From positions 39,145,005 to 39,209,004 of the forward strand of contig NC_079209.1 of the NCBI RefSeq assembly GCF_026745355.1: DNA of 64,000 bases, given 5' to 3'. The DNA is from Beta vulgaris subsp. vulgaris. Its lineage: Eukaryota > Streptophyta > Magnoliopsida > Caryophyllales > Amaranthaceae. Of this stretch, positions 43,125 to 54,839 are shown piece by piece. Position numbers and translations under genes: made by a program. Under the pieces are notes generated by a model. The model did no database searches. It was given only the letters and a program-made list of their open reading frames with translations, and was not told the origin of the DNA. Every line of letters starts with the position of its first letter. Positions within the stretch are counted from its first letter, which is position 1.

Positions 43125-44240
43125 TCTCATATGCACGCGATGCAAAACATATTAACATTACATTGAGAAATTGGATGGTATAAGCCTATTTCTTTGATAT
43201 ATTTGAATTACGAACATATTTTTAAATAATGATGAGATGGATTATCTCAACTAACACAAATGACCACTATGAGCCTTTAAATAAATAAAATGATAAATTA
43301 TCCTAATCGACACATAAGACAATTATAAAAGGCAAAAAATGAAAAGATGAGATTGTTCCCCTTGTTTTTGGTATGTTTATGTTAATATATGTTCTTTGAA
43401 ATTGTGATTGCAATTGGAAGTTTAGTTAGAAAGAAACTTTGTAAGTTATTACTTTTTAATTGTTTGAAAATTGCTTTAGTTAGATTAGATTAATTTTCAA
43501 TCAAAAATATCTCTTTTTAAGCATATTTTTTTGGAAAATAGATTATGTGTACATTACATCTTATTATAAGTTAGGTAATCCTAAGTTTCCTTATTACTTA
43601 TTACACAAAAATATAGATTAAGAAGGAATTGAATATTTTATAATTAATATTTTTTTATAAGTGAAGGGTATAAAAGTAATCTTACAGGAGGACATTGTAG
43701 CTCACCCCTTGGCTTATATAATACTAGCCTTCATATGCACGCGATGCGTGCGTTAATTTCAAAATTTGTTATTCTATTAGATACTCCATTCGTACTTTAT
43801 TTATGATTAAACTTAAATGTGAAAAATTCAACAGTTAGATGAATTTAGATATTATTAATTCGCTAATGTAAATAAAAAGGTTGTGAGTGATTGTTAACAT
43901 TAATTTTTTGTGTATGAATATTGAAAAGAAAGAACAAAAATAATGAGTTGGTTTAACTGAATTAAAGAGTATCAAAGGTAGTGAATGTTCAGACTTTTCA
44001 TGTACACGTTATGTATGTCATCTTTTTTTATAAGGTACAAATATTTTGTCCATTTAATTTTTGATTGAAATATTCGATGCATATACCATTTTAAACTTGT
44101 TTTAAATGGCAAGTTGGAATGAGAATTTTTAAATGATTTGCTTGTAATTTTTTTCATTTCATTAATTAGATCATTAAGGGTATTTTAGTCACTTTAAAAG
44201 AGGACAGCACACCTCCTCCCTTGGCTTATATAATATAGAT
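43125..44240. repeat. Two related ~0.5-0.6-kb repeat units in tandem (possibly Helitron-like)
   Basis: Unit 1 (about 43125-43728) and unit 2 (about 43730-44240) both begin TCATATGCACGCGATGC. They end with corresponding strings, GAGGACA..GCTCACCCC / GCACACCTCCTCCC followed by TTGGCTTATATAATA. Unit 1 ends CTAG. No inverted termini were seen, which would suit a Helitron, but a 3' hairpin is not obvious. Confidence 0.4.
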
Positions 44241-44661
44241 AGATAAGGGGAAAACCAAAAAAAAAAAAATAATAGGGGATAATTAAGTGCTTCATTAAAC
44301 GAAAAAAAAAAAAGAGAAAATACCAAATTTAAACTGAATATCAGTTAATTGAAAAAACAAAATACAAGATAGTCCGAATGTGTTATTTGCATAGAAGAAT
44401 AGTCACCTAGAGAAAATATAGCCTTAGTCAGGTGGGCACTTTCGGCTACAAGGCCAAAATTTTGATCCTTGATTATTAAACTTACATTCCAGTACAGACC
44501 AGTGACCACGTTTGAAGCTGCAACATGAGACTGCTGCATGTACTGATGTACACAATCTACTAAAAATCGGACTAAAGCAGCACATCAACTCATCAATTAG
44601 CTATAAAAGCTGATGGGCACAACTACATCTATAACTATAAGCAAAAAAAAGTGGTCAATTC
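44241..44661. other. Intergenic region downstream of the Rossmann-fold gene
   Basis: A-rich tracts at 44260-44315, then unremarkable sequence up to the candidate poly(A) signal. Confidence 0.4.
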
Positions 44662-44667
44662 TTTATT
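44662..44667 (-). promoter_or_regulatory. Candidate poly(A) signal of the Rossmann-fold gene
   Basis: On the minus strand this reads AATAAA, about 83 nt downstream of the TAG stop at 44752-44750. Position and sequence fit a near-upstream element for 3' end formation, but such hexamers are frequent in AT-rich DNA. Confidence 0.35.
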
Positions 44668-44749
44668 AGGTTTGGATTGTAACTACAATAGAGATTGACA
44701 TAAGGAAGTCTGGTCTTTCACATACTCTTTTAAATCTTGCATGTCGAGT

Positions 44750-47700
44750 CTACTTCACAATATTCAATTCTTTTAGCCATGCTGTGTGAAGGGGGCAGGG
44801 ATCTGGTTTGCCTTCAGATATTGCCTTCTCGGAGAGTGAATAGAACCACCCATTTCTCCATTTAAACTGCAAAAGTAAACAAGGAAAATAAGAGAAGACA
44901 TATATTATAGTCTGCTTTACCCTCGTGATGAGGGTCTCCTAATGTCTTTTCTCCTTGTCGTATTTACGTGACACATGCAAAAAGTGGAGGAATACCAAGG
45001 TCTCTTAATGTCTTGTCTCCTTCCTAAGTAATTCTTAATTTTGATTTAAAGCTAGTCACATATTGGATAGCGATCTAGCCGATCTCTGAAGTTCATGCAG
45101 CAGAGAACTTTATACTTTGCCTACTTTGGGATGGACGGACAGTTAAATGCCGCAGACAATTGATAAAAGACACAAATTTTACCTCTTTCACTGCAGTGGG
45201 GAAGTGTGCAACAGCACGTGAATAAGCACATAATCTCTCTTCTATTCCTTCTTCAAAAACAAAGCCCTTTTCAGCAGCAGCTGCTGACGCAAGTTCAGCA
45301 ATGAGGTCTGAGACCTGGAACATGTCATTAGTTAAGATTTTCAACATGGAAAATAAACTATGATCCATAAACTTATACTTTCAGAAGATGGAATATTTTC
45401 TAATGTACATGTCAAAAGAACAGCAAACACAAGTACACCAGATATTCTCTCAGTGATGACTATAAGATTTTATATGACGGTCCTAAAAAGACAAGTTTGC
45501 ATTAAGAAGTAGAAAGAAATCAGAAAATGATTCTTTAAAACATGGCTTTATGTTTTTTGTAAACTTTTGCAACTTGAGATCTGTCCTCAGAAGATAAACC
45601 TAGGTCATCCTAGAAAATCATCAATGCATGGATGAAGTACCTACTGTTTAATCTGTAAGCATCCTCATTGGACCACAGACATCGATATGGATCAACTCGA
45701 GTTTCTCTTGTGGAATATACTTGATCCATGACTTGCTTCTTACACAATGAGGAGAATTTCCTTTATCTTGGTTTCCTTTTGGATTGTGCTTATGATCATC
45801 TAGGATGACCACTCTTCTATATTAATTCTTAAATTCTGTTACCCTAACTCATTTAGGGCATTTCTGCAGCCCTTTCATCTGTGCATGTCTGTTCATGTGC
45901 TTGAAAAAATCCACAATGTTCTGTGCAGTAGTTATTGAAAACACAGGAATCTTTAATATTAGTGACAACAAAGTTTTAATTTTTATCAAGATTAAAACTT
46001 CTGATGCCACTTTAGCTTATGATTAAAATTACAAAAAAGTTGGAATCATGAAATTTAGCATTCATGAAGTCCATGTGAATACTACTACAAGCCCTAGTCC
46101 CAAAATGATCCATGTGAATACATATGTGGGAGGAAAAAGACTTTTGACATTCACACTATGATGAATGAAATTATCGTAAAAACAGGTATAATTTCCTCAA
46201 AACATAAGCATAACTGCATCAGGAAGCACAAGAAAAAACAAAGTTTTTTGAGTAATAACTCTCATTCTCAGCAACAAAGATAATTGTCTAGTATCTAACT
46301 CCTGAGAATTACAAGAAGACGTTTAATTGACTCCAGAAATAGGCGCTCGGTCATATTAGGGAGCATTTAATGCATTTCCTTACAACAAAGCAATTTCTAA
46401 GTTAATCTGCCTATCTTAACAGCTAATTCATACTATTAGCCATACCTCAGACCGGTATTCCTTCTCTACGGCACCCACTGTGGCTCCAGGATGACGGGCT
46501 CCAACAAGCATGAATGCTGCAATCCAAATCAGTTTCTCTAACATCTGCTTCTGAAATGCTTCCTTATCAAGTACCTGCTCCGTGATCAACAATCAATAGA
46601 AAACATATTATTCAAAGTTCCTTTTTATCATTCAACAACGACACTGATATACCAGGGTCCTTTGCAATTGCAAATAATAAAACAGAACATAGTTCTAAGT
46701 ACACACATGACACTGGAACCCAAACTAGTTACCTTACAAGAAAGGCCTCCAACAAGCAATCTTTCCGCTATAGCAGAACCCCATTTGCCAAATGCTGCTG
46801 TCAGACCTTCTGGATTAGTGTCTGTCTTACCATCAATTGGTGGCTCTCCAAGCTTTGACACCGCAAAATATGCCAAAACTTGGTCAGGATCACCAAGACC
46901 TTTCTCGCGAAACCAGGGTTCCAGCATCCCATTCTGGAAAAAGACCAAATCTGCCAGATTGTGAGCGGAATATTCCCATCATGAACATGATCAAAGAGAT
47001 AATTTTCAAATGACCATGATACATGTAAATCTATATTAGATGCAAAATCACCTAATTGTACATACAATGTAAGACATACTTGACGACACAAGAGCCTAAA
47101 GATTCTTGTCTTTGACATTTCGGCTATTGCCGACAATTTGAACATAAAACATTTTTCTACAAATCAAGGCAAAACTACGTAGAGAAGGGAACAAGTATTT
47201 ATCTTGATAACATTTTAAATCAACAAATATTTTTTATGGTATATCTAAAGTAATTATGGAGTTCTTTTTGTCAACAGGATTATAGTTTTAAGGTTTTTAC
47301 ATAATTTACATAGCCCTGATCCTGCATAAATTCTTCCCATTATCAATTGGTTTCTAAATTCTGCCCCATTTAGGTTCAATATTGTCACTTAGAAACTTAC
47401 TTTCCCATGTCCCCTAAAAGTTGGCAACATCGGCATCATAATATACCAGAAGAAAATCATCCACAACAGAACAGTTTCTAAATTTGGTAATTGCGAATCG
47501 GCAATTTGGCTTCATGCCAACAAAACATCAGGCCAAATTCACTCCAGAAAATACTGTTTGACTACAATATCAACTTCTAATATCACCTATTCGAAAAAAA
47601 GGCTAATCATTAATTCTTAAAATCCAACTTTCTCTAATACTACCTTCGTTCTCAAGGTTACACTTTGGCTTTTGACACTATATACAAATTTTAATTTGAC

Positions 47701-50700
47701 TATCATTTGTGATTTATGAGTAAGGAATAATAGAGTCACGTGGAGTATTCGTCTCGATGTGTACTTTTAGAATATCAACGTTTTATAATTTTTATAAATA
47801 CAAAATTAGAGATATTAGTGCTCAAAGTATTGGCATGCATGAGAAGAATAAGCGTAACCTTTATTTAGGAACGGAGTAATTCAACATCATAAAGCACAAA
47901 ATCCAAGTGCAAATTGAACCCAAGTTATCAAAAAAGGATACAACAACAATAACAACTACAACAAAACCTTAGTCCCAAAATGTTGGACCATTTATAGCTA
48001 AATGTGTTCGTAAGTTATATACATGATGTTTATTATACTTGGTGTTGTGGAGTTTTAGTATAATATGAATGAAGAGGATTTAAATGTGTCTTTTGGTGTA
48101 AAGCGACACTTTCAGACATTTTCTCTAACTATCTCCTACACTATGAATAGAGATGGGTCATATGTATTGTGAATATGAGAGAAATCAGTATTCCTTTATA
48201 CTTGCTTTGATAATGGAGTTGTGTTTTCTTATTAAGGGGCTCTACAGTCTTTTTACATCCACTGCTGATGATGACTAGTGCTGATGACTCACCTCTGTAG
48301 TAGTCTGTACTCTGTGATAATTAATTATTCCCTGATTGTACTATCTGTACTGATGTCAGTTAATTATTATAGCAATCATTCCAGTACTATTAGTCTATAT
48401 ATATTGTAATAAGGTGACAGCTCTAAGGTTAAGCTTTTGAATGAAATAGAAAACATTCTCTCTAAAATTCTGTGCCCAAGGATTTCCTCTGCAATGGAGA
48501 ATTCCTCATACTGAGTAACAAAGTTATCATGGTATCAGAGCTGCCATTGCAGTGAGAGAAATCTGCTCAAAAAAAAAAATATATTCCCTTCTCTCTTTTC
48601 TTTCTTTCTTCATCTGATATTCTAATCTTCTTACCTCTCTCTTCTTTTCTCTTCTGACCTCCAATCTTCTATCTCTAAACCAAAAAAAAAAAAAAATATG
48701 GCAGCAACTGGAGGAAGAATAACCTTCCAAGATATGCTGAATCCATTGTTTCTGCACCCCTCTGATAGTGCAAGTACTATCCAAGTGGAAAAATTACAGG
48801 GCTCAGTAGACTACAAGGCATGGAGGAGATCAATGGAGATCAATTTTTCCTCAAAACGAAAACTGGGATTTGTGGATGGCACAGTCACAAGATCCGCAGA
48901 TGATGAAACAAAAGCTGAACTCTGGGATACCTGCAACAATATGGTAATAGCCTGGATTACTCAAAATGTTTCTCCTTCTGTTAAAAAATCTATCATGTAC
49001 ATGACATCTGCTAGGGAAATATGGTTAAACCTAGAGAAACGCTTCTCTCTCACTAATGGATCTAGGAAATATAAGCTGAATAGAGAGTTATATGAAATCA
49101 AACAACACTCTTCACCTGTTAATGAACATTATACAGCTATGAAAGCTATTTGGGAAGAGTTGGATGCTATGAACACTCTGTCAGTCATTTTGAATCCTAG
49201 TGAACAAGTTCAAGCTCTATTAAGGGCTATTGAACAGCAGAGAGAAGAAGCTAAACTGTTTCAGTTCTTAAATGGAATTGATGAGGTTTATAATCCTCAA
49301 AGGAGTCAACTGTTGCTCCTAGAACCTCTTCCTTCTGTTGAAACTGCAGCAGCTGCTTTGCAGCAAGAGGAGGCTCAAAGAGAGGTGCTTAACCTCAATA
49401 GAAGTGATAATGATATTTCTGCTATGTATAGCAAAGCTTCAGAAAAAATTCTAACCTGTCATGTTTGTGGAAAGAAAGGTCACAGAGGAGATAAATGTTG
49501 GTTTGCTATAGGTTTCCCTAAAAACCATCCTAGACACAACCCTAACCAAAATCCTACATCCTTCAAACCAAAAACCTACAACCAACCTTCCACCTCCAGA
49601 TGGCCTCCAAACCCTAGATATACCACACCAAAACTTGCTGCAACTGCTCTCACAAATACAAACCCTACCCCAGACACTACATCTGGTGTTCTGTTTACAC
49701 CTCAACAGCTAGCCCAACTTGCTACACTGATGCCTAAGCTGATGTCTTCAGCCATGGGTTCTGAAACAGATGAAGAATTGGATGGGCATTTCTCTGGCAT
49801 GCTCTCATGTCATACTGTTACTAGCTGTAATGAAGAGTGGATCATAGACACTGGTGCCTCGGATCACATGACTCCACACTTGTGCAATCTGAGTCACCCC
49901 ACTGCTGTAACTACTCTATCCAACATCAACTTGCCCACTGGAGCAACAACTGCTGTGTCACACACTGGTATTGTCTACCTTGAAACAGGTTTGATCCTAA
50001 ACAATGTCCTGTGTGTTCCAAACTTTAAACATAACCTATTGTCTGTGCAAAAGCTTCTCACTGATAACAAGTGTCAAGTTGAATTCTTTCCCACCTATTG
50101 TGTCATCATTGACAGCACTACAAAGGAAGTGAGGGGGGTAGGCCAAGCTAAACATGGCTTATATTACCTTGTGAATCACTTGTCCAACATGGTACCTGAT
50201 AAAAGTAGTGTCAATGTTGTGGTCAACACCACTGAAACAAACCAAACTCTAGACACATCCAATACCTTAGCTCTTTGGCACCATAGGCTGGGTCATGCCT
50301 CTGTCACCAAGCTCAAACACATACCCTGTGTCAAACCCTACCTTAACCAGTCTCACAAAATCTGTATTACATGCCCTATGTCCAAATTCACAAAACTTCC
50401 CTACCCTTTAAGCCCTTCCCATGCCTCTGCTCCTTTTGATCTCATACATATGGACCTTTGGGGGCCCTATAGGGTGTGCTCTAAAGGGAAATACAGATAT
50501 TTCATGACTATTGTGGATGATCATACCAGACACACTTGGGTCTACTTACTGCAATACAAATCTGACTCTCTTCACACCTTGGAAATCTTCCTGAACTATG
50601 TTCAAACTCACTTTACTACTCTCATTAAACACCTAAGATCTGACAATGCATTGGAATTTGATGATGCTCCTTGTCAATCTTTCTTTGCTAAACATGGCAT

Positions 50701-53700
50701 CACTCATCAAACCTCCTGTGTCAAAACCCCACAACAAAATGCTCGTGTAGAAAGAAAGCACAGGCATGTTCTAGAGATAGCTAGAGCATTTAGATTTCAG
50801 TCTGGCCTGCCTTTGCAATATTGGGGTGAATGTGTGATGACAGCTGTGCACATTATCAACAGGCTACCTACACCTATCCTACATCATAAAACCCCATTTG
50901 AGTGTTTATTTCAAAAACCTCCTGTTTATGAACACTTGAAAGTGTTTGGTTGTCTAGCCTTTGCATCTAATCCTGCTTTTCCATCAGACAAATTTGCTGT
51001 GAGAGGTGTTCCTTGTGTCTTCTTGGGTTACCCCTCCCTACAAAAAGGATATAGACTCCTCAATTTACTGACTATGCAATCATTTGTCTCTAGAAATGTT
51101 CGCTTCCATGAACACATATTCCCTTTTCAATCTACTTCACATCATTCTTACATGACACCTCTGCCATCTGTAACCACTCAAAACCAACCTACTTCAACCT
51201 ATGATGATTTTTTTTTGACCCTACTGATTTCACTCCTACACCTACTTCCACTCCTCCTCCATCTCCAAGAGTTATTCACTCTTCCCCTACCACAACAACT
51301 CATTCTTCCCCAAGTCCATCAAATCTTCCACCTCCTCCTATCAAAAGATCCACCAGGACACACATACCTCCCTCTTGGCTTCATGATTATGTTGCTCACT
51401 CATCCACCTCCCACATAGCTAACACCTATACTGCTCCACAATTTCACTGTTTCCTTGCTTCATTAACCAATACACCTGATCCTGTGTCCTTTAAAGAAGC
51501 TGTCGCTCACCCTCACTGGGTCACAGCTATGAATCATGAGCTGGCAGCATTAGAGGCTAATGACACATGGGATGTTGTTCCTCTTCCACCCAGCAAAACA
51601 TCTATTGGCTCCAAATGGTTATTCAAAACCAAATTTAACCCAGATGGCACCATTGAGAGATACAAAGCTCGCTTGGTCATCCTAGGTTGCAGACAGCAAT
51701 ATGGAGTTGACTACTCAGAGACCTTTGCCCCTGTGGCAAAAATGACCACAGTGAGAACTCTGCTAGCTGTAGCTGCAATATATAACTGGCACACCTTACA
51801 AATGGATGTCAGTAATGCATTCCTCCATGGGGACCTCACTGAAACTGTCTATATGTCTCTCCCTAAAGGCTACACTGAACTTGGCAGCAGAATTACAGTG
51901 CAGCACCTTCCTTCCAACCTCACTAAATCTCACCCAGTCCAAGTGTGTAAGCTCAAGAAGGCTCTATATGGCCTCAAACAGGCCCCAAGGCAGTGGTTCA
52001 GCAAACTCTCTCAAACCTTACTGAGTCTAGGTTTTAACCAATCCAAAAGTGATTACAGTCTTTTTACAAAAATCACTCCCACCAGCATTACTTTAATCCT
52101 GATCTATGTTGATGATCTCCTGTTGTGTGGCTCTCAGTTGTCTACATTAACCGACCTTCAACACCTTCTCTCTCAATCATTCAAAATGAAAGATCTAGGT
52201 CCAGTTAGATACTTTCTTGGGCTTGAAATTGATAGGTCAGATGCTGGTTTCTTCATTTCACAAAACAAATACACAACAGACATCTTGCAAGAATATGGTA
52301 TGCTCAATGCTAAGCCTCCTCAGCTTCCTATGGAGTCTCACCTCAAACTCACAGCTGCCAAGGGTGATGAACTACCTAATCCCACTCCATATCAAAGGTT
52401 GCTAGGCAAGCTTATTTACCTCACTATAACAAGGCCTGATATATGTTTCACAGTTCAATTGCTAGCTCAGTTCATGCAACATCCAACTTCAGTGCATATG
52501 CAAGCTGCTAAGAGATTGCTCAGGTATCTAGCTGGCAATCCTAGGCAAGGTATTTTACTAGCTACCAATGCTGCAGCACAATTGAAGGCCTACTGTGACA
52601 GTGACTGGGCTAGCTGTCCAGTCACTAGGAGATCCACTACAGGCTACTGCATATTTCTTGGTTCATCACCAGTATCTTGGAAAACAAAGAAGCAGGCTGT
52701 GGTTGCTAGATCCTCTGCTGAAGCAGAGTACAGGGCTATGGCACTCACTACCTATGAAGTAACTTGGCTGTCTGCTCTCTTAAAGGATCTAGGAATTAAA
52801 GATCTACCTCCTACACTTCTTCACTGTGACAACAAAGCTGCCCTCTCCATAGCTGCCAACCCAGTTCTTCATGAAAAAACAAAGCATGTTGAACTAGACT
52901 GCCACTATGTAAGGGATCAATTCAAGTCTGGCATGATCAAAACTATCCATGTGCCTTCATCTGAGCAAATTGCAGACATAATGACTAAGGTTCTACCTGT
53001 CAAACTTCACAATCAACACCTTACCAAGTTGGGAGCTACACCTGGTTTCACTCACCAACTTGAGGGGGAGTATTAAGGGGCTCTACAGTCTTTTTACATC
53101 CACTGCTGATGATGACTAGTGCTGATGACTCACCTCTGTAGTCTGTACTCTGTGATAATTAATTATTCCCTGATTGTACTATCTGTACTGATGTCAGTTA
53201 ATTATTACAGCAATCATTACAGTACTATTAGTCTATATATATTGTAATAAGGTGACAGCTCTAAGGTTAAGCTTTTGAATGAAATAGAAAACATTCTCTC
53301 TAAAATTCTGTGCCCAAGGATTTCCTCTGCAATGGAGAATTCCTCATACTGAGTAACAAAGTTATCATTTCTCTAAACAAAATCAAACTACAAACTCTTG
53401 TTGGAATTTTTTCTCGCCAACAACCAAAATTCAATTATTTCTTTCTTCGTATCTCATAAGTATTACCGTGATAGTCGTTCTCAATTGGTCGATAAATAAC
53501 TTTTAGGAAATCGTATTAGTATGTGCTTAGGAGATTATTCAATTACTCACTATTATATCCATACACATATCTAACACACAATGTTTGGGGTCGGCTAACA
53601 TGAAATGTCGGAAAAAAATGTTACAGTGACAAATAAAACATTAAACTCAAAGTGAGAATGAAGAAAAGTTACCGCTCCAACGAGCTTGAGGAGTGACTTG

Positions 53701-54048
53701 AAGAACAGCCTCAAGATCATCATTTCTAGTACAAACCAAAATAGGTCCAGGAAAATCAAGTGGCACAGATTCACCTCTTTTAATCAACAAATCATCACCA
53801 TTACCCATGTCTTCAAGTGCTTTCCCAACTCTTCCACCCCCAACAATAATGGCAGGAACAACTTTAGTCTTAGTAGTATCAGCAGCAGCCATAGCCGAGC
53901 TAGCTGATTTTACTCTCACAGAATGGGAAAATCTAGCACTATAATGGGATTGCTCAAAAAATGACGGGTTTCTAAAAATTGGGTGTGAAATTTGGCGGTA
54001 GAATGTTGCAGTAGTGGAAGGGGAAGAAAGAGTGAATAAGTTGGCCAT
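44750..54048 (-). CDS. Plastid-targeted NAD(P)-binding Rossmann-fold protein (ketopantoate reductase/6PGDH-like), 5 exons, complete
   Basis: Exons in transcript order: 54048-53673, 46950-46733, 46574-46446, 45314-45183, 44866-44750 (stop TAG 44752-44750), giving about 323 residues. All junctions are GT-AG in consistent phase. The start ATG lies in a good context (CAATGGCC). The first ~55 residues are rich in Ser, Thr and Arg and nearly free of acidic residues, as in a chloroplast transit peptide. The mature part opens with a dinucleotide-binding loop, [18 protein letters not shown], followed by the strand [15 protein letters not shown]. Later segments include [23 protein letters not shown] and an alpha-helical C-terminal domain ([32 protein letters not shown]). 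This organisation matches conserved plant proteins annotated as ketopantoate-reductase- or 6-phosphogluconate-dehydrogenase-like; the substrate is not known to me. Intron 1 (46951-53672) hosts a copia element inserted antisense to the gene. A possible poly(A) signal lies downstream. Confidence 0.9.
45315..46445. other. Intron 3 of the Rossmann-fold gene
   Basis: 1.1 kb without clear elements, except a short retroposon-tail-like string CCCTAGTCCCAAAATGATCC at about 46093-46112. Confidence 0.4.
46951..47637. other. Intron 1 of the Rossmann-fold gene, part next to exon 2
   Basis: Unremarkable AT-rich intronic sequence up to the Stowaway MITE at 47640. Confidence 0.4.
47640..47876. mobile_element. 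Stowaway-like MITE in intron 1 of the Rossmann-fold gene
   Basis: 237 bp; ends CTACCTTCGTTCTCAAGGTTAC and (complement) CTCCGTTCCTAAATAAAGGTTACG form eroded inverted repeats. TA on both sides (47638-47639, 47877-47878). Confidence 0.7.
48230..48529 (+). repeat. 5' LTR of the copia element
   Basis: 300 bp, TATTAAGGGGCTC to AAAGTTATCA. A candidate TATA region TATATATATTG lies at about 48398. Carries one extra TAG triplet relative to the 3' LTR. Confidence 0.95.
48698..51418 (+). pseudogene. Copia gag-protease-integrase, frame lost before reverse transcriptase
   Basis: 906-codon frame. Order: gag core ([16 protein letters not shown] near residue 35), CCHC zinc knuckle [14 protein letters not shown] (about 253-267), aspartic protease [10 protein letters not shown] (about 381), GAG-pre-integrase [10 protein letters not shown] (about 526), integrase with Asp in MDLWGPY (about 585), Asp in RSDNALEF (about 648) and Glu in ARVERKHRH (about 684). 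From the T9 run at 51208-51216 the frame is shifted; the last ~67 residues are out-of-frame and end at a stop. The pol frame continues open past this point, so a 1-base loss (or 2-base gain) in the T run explains the break. Confidence 0.93.
51484..53076 (+). pseudogene. Copia reverse transcriptase-RNase H, separated by frameshift
   Basis: 530-codon frame from the first Met after the shift; the same frame is open back to about 51205, so this Met is not a real start. RT blocks: [19 protein letters not shown], METhionine-Asp catalytic block [13 protein letters not shown] (about 108), and YVDDLLLCG (about 207-215). RNase H begins near residue 370 ([20 protein letters not shown]) and includes [10 protein letters not shown]. 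The stop TAA (53074-53076) is inside the first bases of the 3' LTR. All catalytic residues seen are intact. Confidence 0.93.
53071..53367 (+). repeat. 3' LTR of the copia element
   Basis: 297 bp, about 99% identical to the 5' LTR. Begins within the last two codons of pol. Confidence 0.95.
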
Positions 54049-54330
54049 TGAAATTTATTAGAGTGGTGTTAATGGCATAGAGAAGGATGGCAAGTTAGCC
54101 ACTGTTGATTCTTGGGCCAGTATTTCAGAATTTGTATTTTTTTGTGGTTTGTTCCACGTAGATCAAGAATGTGGATATTGACCACCCATTTTCAGGCCCT
54201 AATCCATTATCTAAAGAAAAGAAACTTATGGTGGTTCTTTCTATGTCGCTCCCTTTTTCTAATACTTGCATCATGTGTATTAGGCATAAATATATTAACT
54301 TATATGTTGCATCAAGTGTAGGGAAATTCA
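54049..54330. promoter_or_regulatory. Upstream region of the Rossmann-fold gene
   Basis: The 280 bp upstream of the minus-strand start codon should contain its 5' UTR and core promoter. No convincing TATA box could be assigned at a normal distance. Confidence 0.3.
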
Positions 54331-54332
54331 AC

Positions 54333-54515
54333 TAGGGTGTTAATGAGCTCGGCATGTTCGCAAACATTTTGGACTTAGCTCACTCAAAGCTCAATCAAAA
54401 CTCTGCTCGTGGTGGCTCGACTCGAGTTCGAACTCGGCTCGAGAATTTAACGAGACGAGCTGAGCTAGGCAAAACTCGGCTCGAGAGCTCGTGACTGTGT
54501 TCGATTCTACTTTTA
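54333..54515. repeat. hAT fragment related to 40472-41269
   Basis: TAGGGTGTTAATGAGCTCGG, then GGCTCGACTCGAGTTCGAAC and CGGCTCGAGAGCTCGTGA repeat the subterminal words of the intact element. Only the left part is present; no duplication found. Confidence 0.6.
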
Positions 54516-54749
54516 TATAGAAAAATGATATATTTATATATATATATATATATTAACCTATATATTGCACAATAATAAGTTAATAATTTCTTTGTTTAAA
54601 TGGTTATTTCACTATATATCCTTGACAATTTTTTTTGCCCCATATATCCTTTCAACTTTTACAATTCACCATATACCCTCTACTTTTCAGAAAATACATC
54701 CACTTATCCTTTTAACTGACGGTGTTAGACTTTCGTTAGTCATTAGGCC

Positions 54750-54815
54750 CTAATCCTCCCCTAACCCTAATTAAGTAACCTAAATCAAACCCTAATCCTA
54801 ACCCTATTCCTAATC
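54750..54815. repeat. Degenerate telomere-like CCCTAA repeats
   Basis: About eight imperfect CCTAAT/CCCTAA units (CCCTAATCCTCCCCTAACCC and similar) in 65 bp. Could be an interstitial telomeric relic or part of an unrelated repeat. Confidence 0.4.
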
Positions 54816-54839
54816 TAATACACTAATCTTAATCCCAAC

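Larger units (their letters stand above)
48230..53367 (+). mobile_element. Ty1/copia LTR retrotransposon, nearly intact, antisense in the Rossmann-gene intron
   Basis: 5' LTR 48230-48529 and 3' LTR 53071-53367 are flanked by a perfect 5-bp duplication TTTCT (48225-48229, 53368-53372). The primer-binding site TGGTATCAGAGC (48530-48541) matches initiator tRNA-Met, and the polypurine tract GAGGGGGAG lies right before the 3' LTR. The LTRs differ by one 3-bp indel and about two substitutions. The LTRs begin TA instead of TG and end CA. Domain order protease-integrase-RT-RNase H is that of copia. Confidence 0.97.
47984..53577. mobile_element. Solo-LTR-like sequence (~450 bp) interrupted by the copia element
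   Basis: The two pieces are 47984-48229 and 53373-53577. AATG is repeated at the outer borders (47980-47983 and 53574-53577). No coding sequence; the class is inferred only from size, the ends and the short duplication. Confidence 0.4.
47941..53605 (-). repeat. RTE LINE 3' tail, split by two nested retroelements
   Basis: CAACAACAATAACAACTAC, then CCTTAGTCCCAAAATG at 47941-47983, resumes at 53578 with TTTGGGGTCGGCTAACATGA. Together they are the usual plant RTE 3' tail in antisense. The 5.6 kb in between is an LTR-like sequence, itself split by a copia element. Confidence 0.6.

Noticed and set aside
46801..47145. Minus-strand frames around 46628-47145 as separate small genes
   Set aside because: They overlap exon 2 of the Rossmann-fold gene; the extensions run into intron 1 across the acceptor at 46951-46953.
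51806..52405. Small plus-strand frames inside the copia pol region
   Set aside because: Out-of-frame shadows of reverse transcriptase.
53647..54048. Single-exon 133-aa minus-strand protein
   Set aside because: The last residues are intronic read-through past the donor at 53672-53671; the conserved protein continues in exon 2 at 46950.
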